A stretch of DNA of 23,682 nt from assembly GCA_051745565.1 (NCBI GenBank), contig JBNJEF010000005.1:1-23682 (forward strand). The letters are read 5' to 3'. This stretch comes from SKVL01 sp051745565. Lineage in GTDB: Bacteria > Patescibacteriota > Minisyncoccia > Phycocordibacterales > CSBR16-193. Every line of letters begins with the position of its first letter. The stretch's first letter is position 1. Below are positions 6,971 to 13,220 of this stretch, piece after piece. Under the pieces are notes generated by a model. The model made no database searches, had not been told where the DNA came from, and was given only the letters and a program-made list of their open reading frames with translations. The position numbers and the translations under genes were made by a program.

Positions 6971-8887
6971 TTAGTTACCGTAAGAAGGAATATCTATCTT
7001 TCCCGTACCATAAATACTCACATCCGAAAGGGTTCTCTCCAGCAATTCGTCTGTATATTTATCTCTCCCAATAAGTTCAATGAAATCTATAACCACGGGG
7101 TCTTCTTCAGGGTCTTCTTCAAAATCCACAGTCAGATCCATATAAAAGATTTTTTTGTCTTGTGCCGATTCATTCCAAGCGTTAACACCCGGTGCTATTT
7201 CACCGATATCCCAAGTGAATTCTCCTTTTTCATTATCAAAGGTCATATTGGATTCATCTTCATAACCGGAATACATTTCTTCAATCGTAACATTTGAGGG
7301 GACCTCTCCGATCATCTTCGCGTCCTCCATTTCTCCGGCTCCGGTAAATACACGAAAAGTCAAAGTAACATCCGATGTCTCTTCTTCATCCATAGGATGC
7401 AACGTCTGCCCGTCAGAGTCTGTCGCTCTTCTCATATCACTTAACACCTCCATTTCAAAGAAATTTGTAACAGGGAAGCTTTTCTGTCCTCGTGATGAGA
7501 TACTCTCCCCTCCGGTTGTCTCTCCTTCAAAATCCGCGACTAACTCCAACCCGCGACTTTCCACTTCTTTTAAGAAGAGAACATCAAAAGAAAAAGGCAT
7601 AACAACATTCTCTTTCTCAGAAAATCCGGCAACTTCATCGTCCCAAAAAATACCGCCTCCACTTTTTTTAGCGTCTTCAGCATGAGAGTCACCCATAGCA
7701 TCACCCCTGAAAGCAAGATCAATTCCTCCTTCTTCTAAGTCCACTCCGGCTCTATTCTTCCAAACCAACTCCCCTTCAACTTTGTCACCAAAGCAAACGA
7801 TGTCACCGTCTTTTAGATTTATGTCAATATCAAAAGGCCGACTGTCCACATTAACAAGCAAATCGGATTCCACAACACTGACAGAAGAATCAAAAGAAGG
7901 TCCGGCCGATATAGATAGAGTTCTGGATCCTTCGTCCTCAGAGTAATCGGTGAACATTCCCTTAAAAACCAGCTCCTTTTCTTCTTCCGGTTCAAGAAAA
8001 TCCACCTTCCATACCCCTCTATCCATATCTTCCTCAGAATCGATTATTCTGAAATTCACGGGATGCTCTACCCTTACTCTAACATCCTCCAAGGCTTCCT
8101 CGGAAGTTGAACGTAAAATAACACTGTATTCGTCAGCGCTGTTAAGGTATGTCTTTTGGGGACCGTTAAAACTCAAAGACACAGGACTATCAGCAATTTT
8201 TATAGGGATTTCTTTTTTCTTTTCAAACAGGGCCCCGGATCCTTCTATATTATACTCAAGTTCTACAATCAAATTATGCACCTCTCCTTTTTTGCCAAAA
8301 ATATCAAAAGCAACCTCCCGGCGACTGACACCGTCAGCCCGTAAGTCACCAAGGTCTATCCGCTGTGTGGGTATACGAGAAGATGTGCCCTCCGTATCTC
8401 TTGCTGTTTCGGGGTAACGAATGATCATCTTGGTGTCATAAAGACTTACGTCATTTCTATTTTTGACGGTGATATCATAGTTAACCTCTTCCCCGGAAGA
8501 AACTGTTTGCGGACCTTCTATATTGACAAATATGTTGTCACCGGAAACAAAAAAACTACCGCTAAGGAAAACATAAACCGCAATGCCTACCGATATCAAA
8601 AAAAAGATAACCGCCCCGACCATAAGAACCGTGGCCGATATCTTTAAATATGGGATACTTTCTTGATACTTTTTTTCTTCTGTTCGTTCTTTTTTATTTC
8701 TTTTCTTTTTTTTCTTGGAATCGTTAGCGCTCTCTTTTTTAAACTCACTTTGGTACTTTCCCCATATATCCGTATTGCCACCGGAAGGATCTTCTTTTTC
8801 TTTATCTTTACCCTTATTGTAGTACAGGCTTTCTTTTATACCCCTGATACTCTTGGGCTTGCTCCTATAGCGTTTACGAGGCCTCAT
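6971..8887 (-). CDS. Single-pass membrane protein with Ig-like/DUF11-like repeats, 638 residues
   Basis: Probable cell-surface protein of unknown function. Residues 1-80 are strongly basic and cytoplasmic-looking, with a Lys run near 58-72. A transmembrane helix spans about 82-109 and places the remaining ~530 residues outside. That part contains at least four beta-sandwich-like segments beginning around GPQTVSSGEEVNYDITVKNR, GPQKTYLNSADEYSVILRST, KDGDIVCFGDKVEGELVWKN and a final domain with EEETSDVTLTFRVFTGAG. The pattern 'sGeevnYditvkN' is typical of DUF11/CARDB-type Ig folds. The ectodomain is acidic. No sortase motif or enzyme signature is seen. The ATG at 8887 follows a near-consensus promoter by 8 nt, so the transcript is probably leaderless. 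It appears to be transcribed alone. Confidence 0.85.
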   Translation of the reverse strand: MRPRKRYRSKPKSIRGIKESLYYNKGKDKEKEDPSGGNTDIWGKYQSEFKKESANDSKKKKKRNKKERTEEKKYQESIPYLKISATVLMVGAVIFFLISVGIAVYVFLSGSFFVSGDNIFVNIEGPQTVSSGEEVNYDITVKNRNDVSLYDTKMIIRYPETARDTEGTSSRIPTQRIDLGDLRADGVSRREVAFDIFGKKGEVHNLIVELEYNIEGSGALFEKKKEIPIKIADSPVSLSFNGPQKTYLNSADEYSVILRSTSEEALEDVRVRVEHPVNFRIIDSEEDMDRGVWKVDFLEPEEEKELVFKGMFTDYSEDEGSRTLSISAGPSFDSSVSVVESDLLVNVDSRPFDIDINLKDGDIVCFGDKVEGELVWKNRAGVDLEEGGIDLAFRGDAMGDSHAEDAKKSGGGIFWDDEVAGFSEKENVVMPFSFDVLFLKEVESRGLELVADFEGETTGGESISSRGQKSFPVTNFFEMEVLSDMRRATDSDGQTLHPMDEEETSDVTLTFRVFTGAGEMEDAKMIGEVPSNVTIEEMYSGYEDESNMTFDNEKGEFTWDIGEIAPGVNAWNESAQDKKIFYMDLTVDFEEDPEEDPVVIDFIELIGRDKYTDELLERTLSDVSIYGTGKIDIPSYGN

Positions 8888-8895
8888 TGCAAATG

Positions 8896-8924
8896 ATTAT
8901 ATATTATAAATAAAAACTTTTCAA
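8896..8924 (-). promoter_or_regulatory. Near-consensus promoter of the 638-residue protein gene
   Basis: On the minus strand TTGAAA (8924-8919), a 17-base spacer, then TATAAT (8901-8896). The -10 ends 8 nt before the ATG at 8887, placing the start point 0-2 nt from the initiation codon. This is the best -35/-10 pair in the window. Confidence 0.75.
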
Positions 8925-9155
8925 AAATCTGCGACGCATTATCAGCTAACTGACATTTCTAATTTATTAATCACTGACTCTTCTAAATTGGTTTGACAGC
9001 AATGAAAACCTTATCCAAGGTCTGTTCAGTTTTTCTTTTACCATGTTATAAGATTTCACTTATACCGACATACTCATCCAGAGTTAAATATTAGTTGTAC
9101 AAATACTTCTACCTTTATAACGGAACTTAGAATCAACTAGAGTACTCGAAACACT
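8925..9155. other. Gene-free AT-rich spacer
   Basis: This stretch lies between the PP-loop gene and the promoter of the 638-residue protein gene. I see no tRNA fold, no convincing hairpin terminator, no repeat and no ORF longer than about 30 codons. It marks one edge of the possible accessory cassette. Confidence 0.6.
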
Positions 9156-10301
9156 TTATTTCTTAAATCCTACATCCCTTCTAGTAAGAAGTAATTTATC
9201 CAAAGCATTGTCAACTGACTTAGAAATAAAACGTTCCGTTCGCGCAGAATATTCCAAAAATTCAAAAATATTGCGCCAAAACTTTCTTTCTGCACTTCCG
9301 TTGCGTACCAGTTCTGCCATCTCCGGCTCAAAACTAAAATAACCAAAGCGTTTAATATCCACGAACCCCATTAAAGGGAGTAGCTGATTGTTGGTTATAA
9401 TCGGATTTTCTGCACCTTTCTCCAAGAAACCAAGGTCTTTTACTTGTTTTTTAATATGAGACTCATCATAGCCCCATGCATAAAATGGGAAAAGTACTCT
9501 TGGAATCTTATCATCATCCACAGAGGTTCCGTCCCACCAATAACGCATCTCGTCTTCTGTAAACAGATCTGTTAATTTAACACCGGCAACATTTTTTCTC
9601 TTTTTACGCTCTTCTTGTAGTGAAGTTTTATATGTATAAACATTGAGAATACGCTCTACTTGGACAGGTGAAACAGCACTAACAACAAACGGTATATCCA
9701 TTTGAACGGCGATGTTCCTTGCAATATCATGCAAAAAATCTCCATCAAACTGATCTACAGATTGAGCGGTACCCCTATCTTTTACACACATCAAGGCATG
9801 CGCAAACATTTTGATAAGTGTCTTCCGTTTGGGTCTGTATAACATATGATCCACATTGATCTTGGAAAGAACAGAATCTATGTTATTAAGTGCCACCGGG
9901 CTCATAAAATGATTATCTACAGTTAACGTTAATATGCGCAAATGCCTATAACTTGAACTAAGTTTATGTAACACATAAGCACTATCCTTGCCACCGCTAA
10001 ACAGAAGAAGAACATCATACTTTAAGCCCCCGCCCTCAGAAGCAGAGTTAAAAATATCGTCTAGTTCTTTCTGCATCAATTCTCTTTCATAATCAGGATT
10101 TAATTGCAATTGACCGGCAGAATATCCATGCCGTCGGCAGATACCACATACACCTTTTTTGTTCAATTTTGTATACTTTTCAGACACAGCACAGACCTTA
10201 CATCTTTTGGAAATTTTACTTTTAACAAAAAATCTATGTACAGGCCAAATACACCTGGCATAGAATTCAAACAGCTTTATTTCTAATAAATTACGATTCA
10301 T
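9156..10301 (-). CDS. PP-loop ATPase with N-terminal zinc ribbon, N-acetyl sugar amidotransferase-like
   Basis: ATP-dependent PP-loop enzyme of the N-acetyl sugar amidotransferase (WbpG/PseA-like) superfamily. Such enzymes adenylate a carbonyl and then add ammonia. Visible elements are a zinc ribbon with CKVC (34-37) and CGIC (52-55), the pyrophosphate loop SGGKDS (102-107), and conserved-looking downstream blocks (LTLTVDN at 124-130, and WWDGTSVDDDKIPRVLFPFYAWGYDE), in 381 residues. Known sugar amidotransferases need a HisH-type glutaminase and a HisF-type partner; neither is encoded nearby. The gene follows the ABC ATPase gene by 68 bases and is probably the last of a three-gene cassette. 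Substrate is unknown: it could act on a sugar, a peptide or a lipid-linked precursor handled by the transporter. The family assignment is moderately secure; the specific reaction is not. Confidence 0.8.
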   Translation of the reverse strand: MNRNLLEIKLFEFYARCIWPVHRFFVKSKISKRCKVCAVSEKYTKLNKKGVCGICRRHGYSAGQLQLNPDYERELMQKELDDIFNSASEGGGLKYDVLLLFSGGKDSAYVLHKLSSSYRHLRILTLTVDNHFMSPVALNNIDSVLSKINVDHMLYRPKRKTLIKMFAHALMCVKDRGTAQSVDQFDGDFLHDIARNIAVQMDIPFVVSAVSPVQVERILNVYTYKTSLQEERKKRKNVAGVKLTDLFTEDEMRYWWDGTSVDDDKIPRVLFPFYAWGYDESHIKKQVKDLGFLEKGAENPIITNNQLLPLMGFVDIKRFGYFSFEPEMAELVRNGSAERKFWRNIFEFLEYSARTERFISKSVDNALDKLLLTRRDVGFKK

Positions 10302-10369
10302 AAATATAATTTACAAAAGTTGATCTTAATACCTATTATCTTAAAAACATATCTTCCAAAGTATTTTCT

Positions 10370-11209
10370 CTAAAATTCTTTTATTTCTTTGATCCGTCCA
10401 TCCTGGAATGTTACCACTCTATCCGCCTGCTCAGCATATTCTGCCTCGTGGCTTATCAAAACAATAGTTTTTCCAAAATCTATATTCACATCTTGCAAAA
10501 GAGATATTATTGCTTGACCATTTTTTGTATCAAGATGAGCCGTCGGTTCATCCGCCAGAATAATCTCTGAGTCTTTTGCCAACGCCCTTCCCACAGCAAC
10601 TCGCTGCTGCTCTCCTCCGGATAATTTTTGAGGATAAAAATCAGCACGATCATGAAGCCCCAAGAAACCAACAACTTCGTCAGCTTTCTTTCTTGACTTA
10701 TTTTTACTATAACCCTGCAATCGTAGCTGAAACATAATATTCTCTCGTGCGGTATAGTTATAAATGAGATTATAAAACTGGAAAACATAACTTATTTTAT
10801 TGAGATGGTATTGTGTTTTTTGTTTTTCTTTCATTTGAGCAATATTTTGACCTTGCACAATCACTTCACCTTCCGTCGGTGAATCAATCAAACCGATCAT
10901 GTTCAACAATGTAGTCTTCCCTGAACCGGAATGTCCCGTTAGAGCAACAAACTCCGATTGATATACATCTAGATCCACACCACAAAGTGCAGATATTGCC
11001 ACCTCTTCGCCAAGAGCATATATTTTGGAAAGATCTCTGACACGGATAATCGGCTCTCGTTCAACAGCGATTGCTTTATCTCTAAATGTTTTTTTGATCA
11101 CCCGCTCAGACCATCCAGCTTCACGTAATTTAAACGCGATATTCTTATCGGATAACCCATAATCCCTAGCCTCTTTTATATAAGTAATAAGATCCTGTTT
11201 ATAAGCCAT
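10370..11209 (-). CDS. ABC transporter ATP-binding protein (MacB/LolD-type) with N-terminal helical extension
   Basis: Cytoplasmic ATPase partner of the adjacent FtsX-like permease. Residues 51-279 form a complete ABC domain: Walker A GHSGSGKTT (92-100), Q-loop YVFQFYNL (141-148), signature LSGGEQQRVAVGRAL (196-210), Walker B IILADEP (216-222) and a switch His in LISHE. Phe-rather-than-Gln usage around the Q-loop resembles the LolD/MacB group. Residues 1-48 are not part of a normal LolD/MacB ATPase. They form a short helical module with 'I.YIKEARDYGLSDKNIAFKLREAGWSERVIKKTF', a pattern I associate with small GW-containing modules in CPR membrane proteins. It starts 6 bases after the permease stop, with a GGATGA ribosome-binding-like sequence, so the two are translationally coupled. 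Confidence 0.95.
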   Translation of the reverse strand: MAYKQDLITYIKEARDYGLSDKNIAFKLREAGWSERVIKKTFRDKAIAVEREPIIRVRDLSKIYALGEEVAISALCGVDLDVYQSEFVALTGHSGSGKTTLLNMIGLIDSPTEGEVIVQGQNIAQMKEKQKTQYHLNKISYVFQFYNLIYNYTARENIMFQLRLQGYSKNKSRKKADEVVGFLGLHDRADFYPQKLSGGEQQRVAVGRALAKDSEIILADEPTAHLDTKNGQAIISLLQDVNIDFGKTIVLISHEAEYAEQADRVVTFQDGRIKEIKEF

Positions 11210-11215
11210 ATATCA

Positions 11216-12481
11216 TCATCCGTTACTTCTTATTACATCAACTATCTTTATACGCGACGCCAAAAAAGCCGGTATAAAACTACCACCAACTGCCGCAATA
11301 AATAACAGTATAAAAGAATCAATAACTATACTCCAATTAAATACCGTATGAAAATCTCCAATAAGTAGAGAGATGGGGTGTCCGATAGAGTACTGATGAA
11401 TAAGAAAAGAGATAAAAAGACCTATAACAAAAGAAAATAAAAAATACAGAAATGCTTCCAAAATATACACACAGACCACAAATGTATTACTTGCACCCAT
11501 TGATTTAAGAATACCGATCTGCCGTTTCTTTTGAAAAACATTAATAAATATCATCGTGCCAACAATAACAAACACAGAAACGATTAATAAGTTGATGATC
11601 AATCCGGTAATAAACGAGATCGTCGCCATGATATCGTCAACATATCCCGATATCTCCCTCCATGTATATACCTCTACATTCAAACCCTTTGCCTTTATTT
11701 TTTCCTTCACCGCTTTTGCTCTTTCTTGTGAGGTTGTGAAATTAAAAGAAAAATCACGGTCTTGTATCTTTTCTTTTATCTGTGTAGCAAAGTTTTTTTT
11801 ATAGTCCTTTATCTTTACAACAATTGCACTATTTTTATGCACATAATCCAACTGCTCTAATTCATCTCCACTCATTATAAGCAACCAGTTGGGTATAAAT
11901 GTTTTAGCATCTATAATGCCGGCAATCGTGTACTTTTTTTGTTTTCCGGAGATAGTAGAAACAGTTATCTCCTCTCCTACCTCTATCAATTCACCATCGT
12001 ATGTATTCTTACGCAGATCATCGGCTAGCATTTTCCCGATAACCACCTTGCCTGAATCAGAGGGTTTGATGAATTTGCCCTCTATAATATTTTCAGATAA
12101 ATGTGTTGTGTCTTTTTCTTGGTCAATATCTATACCTATAGAGGCATAGGGGTTTGATATTTTGTCCTTGTATAAAACACCGAAATTACCGCTACTTCTA
12201 ACGGCGTAAGATTCTATTTCCTCTATTTCATCTAAAGCGCTTGTTACCTCTTTAACATTATCCAGAGATGAAGATCCTTCTTCCGGGTGAATAACAATGT
12301 GTCCGATCCAACCTATCTCACCATTGGCGAACATATGCTGAAACCCACTTAGAATACTGTTAGATATAAAAATAGCAGTAAACGCAACGCTAAGACTTGC
12401 GATTACCAATATTAAAACCACCCAACTTTTTGCGGTGTCACGAATTGAGAAAGATAACAGTGATAAAAATCTACTTATCAT
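11216..12481 (-). CDS. ABC transporter permease, MacB/LolC/FtsX type
   Basis: Inner-membrane subunit of a type VII (mechanotransmission) ABC transporter. It has 421 residues with the diagnostic topology: one N-terminal helix (about 20-42), a large extracytoplasmic MacB_PCD-like domain (about 45-275), then three C-terminal helices (about 285-315, 335-362 and 385-412). The FtsX-family coupling segment KKRQIGILKSMGASNTFV lies between helices 2 and 3. Such transporters move lipoproteins, peptides or antibiotics, or transmit force to cell-wall enzymes; nothing here picks one. It is the first gene of a cassette with its ATPase and a PP-loop enzyme. It is preceded by 136 AT-rich bases and an AAGG 8 nt before the ATG. 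Stop codon is TGA. Confidence 0.93.
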   Translation of the reverse strand: MISRFLSLLSFSIRDTAKSWVVLILVIASLSVAFTAIFISNSILSGFQHMFANGEIGWIGHIVIHPEEGSSSLDNVKEVTSALDEIEEIESYAVRSSGNFGVLYKDKISNPYASIGIDIDQEKDTTHLSENIIEGKFIKPSDSGKVVIGKMLADDLRKNTYDGELIEVGEEITVSTISGKQKKYTIAGIIDAKTFIPNWLLIMSGDELEQLDYVHKNSAIVVKIKDYKKNFATQIKEKIQDRDFSFNFTTSQERAKAVKEKIKAKGLNVEVYTWREISGYVDDIMATISFITGLIINLLIVSVFVIVGTMIFINVFQKKRQIGILKSMGASNTFVVCVYILEAFLYFLFSFVIGLFISFLIHQYSIGHPISLLIGDFHTVFNWSIVIDSFILLFIAAVGGSFIPAFLASRIKIVDVIRSNG

Positions 12482-12492
12482 AGATAATGCCT

Positions 12493-12523
12493 TGTATACA
12501 CATTATTACAGTATATATGTAAA
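12493..12523 (-). promoter_or_regulatory. Possible promoter and dyad upstream of the ABC cassette
   Basis: On the minus strand TTTACA (12523-12518) and TATACA (12498-12493) are 19 bases apart, a long but tolerable spacing, and TATACA ends 11 nt before the permease ATG. TTACA/TGTAA arms (12506-12510 and 12518-12522) make a small dyad over the -35 region. The rest of the 136-base spacer shows nothing else I can support. The call is weak. Confidence 0.3.
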
Positions 12524-12617
12524 AACAAATTACGTTTATATTTTGTAACTGTATCAATCTCACCATACAACATCACATCAGAAAAGACATCAAATTAATT
12601 AAGAAAAAATATAGATC

Positions 12618-13208
12618 CTACCACGCCGCTCTAAGGGCCCTGTTTATCTCCCTTGTCATCTTCTTTTGCAGTACAGGGTCCTTTTTGGTCAAACCGCCCT
12701 CCTTGTCTTCTTCATTTTCCAAAAGGCCAAAATAGATAGTCGATTCAACATACCCTAAAGAATAAAGTAACTTCAACATCAGAGCTCGTTCCTTATCGCG
12801 CAACTCCTCACCCTTACAAGGAGAGGAAGAGATGTCCGAAAGCCCTTTTTGGATGGTGTCAAAAACCTCTTGGCATCCTTCGCTTTCCCCTATTAAACGA
12901 GCACAGACTGACACTATATCAGCGACCACCTTCCGAGCCGAAGGGTTATTCCTTAAAGAAAAATACAGATTGGTACGAGGGGTCAGATAGGTCATTCTCC
13001 AGCCACTCCTTCCAACCAAAAGACCGGCGGATATATAGCCCGAGGTCGTTAAACCGAATCTAAGTCTGGACGTGCTTTTTCTTGCTCCTTGGACTCTGAC
13101 ATAGAGACAACCGAACTCGCGCGTAAAAAGATGAACGGAAAGATTATCCTCTCCCTGAGGAAAACTTCTCATCACCAAAGCTTCGGTGTCATGAATATCG
13201 TATTTCAT
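12618..13208 (-). CDS. recO: DNA repair protein RecO (short form)
   Basis: Recombination mediator that helps load RecA on SSB-coated gaps. The N-terminus fits the RecO OB-fold pattern: DTEALVMRSFPQGEDNLSVHLFTREFGCLYVRVQGARKSTSRLRFGL (split here as residues 7-26 and 27-53). This is followed by the helical RecO_C region with LMLKLLYSLGYV-type helices near 140-155. At 196 residues it is about 40 shorter than the Escherichia coli protein. It lacks any CxxC pair, so the zinc knuckle of some RecO proteins is absent. It begins 12 bases after the ileS stop and is probably co-transcribed with it; no strong Shine-Dalgarno is visible. The assignment rests mainly on the N-terminal domain. Confidence 0.8.
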   Translation of the reverse strand: MKYDIHDTEALVMRSFPQGEDNLSVHLFTREFGCLYVRVQGARKSTSRLRFGLTTSGYISAGLLVGRSGWRMTYLTPRTNLYFSLRNNPSARKVVADIVSVCARLIGESEGCQEVFDTIQKGLSDISSSPCKGEELRDKERALMLKLLYSLGYVESTIYFGLLENEEDKEGGLTKKDPVLQKKMTREINRALRAAW

Positions 13209-13220
13209 CAGCTTGTAATA

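Noticed and set aside
7950..8417. 155-codon plus-strand Ser/Phe-rich frame
   Set aside because: Antisense to the 638-residue protein gene, its composition simply mirroring Glu/Lys codons.
8967..9044. 25-codon minus-strand ORF (MVKEKLNRPWIRF...) in the spacer before the 638-residue protein gene
   Set aside because: Too short, no ribosome-binding site, no coupling to a neighbour; compatible with chance in AT-rich DNA.
8992..9092. TTGACA at 8992 followed by a 29-codon plus-strand ORF (9003-9092)
   Set aside because: No -10 at suitable distance, and it would be the only plus-strand gene of the window.
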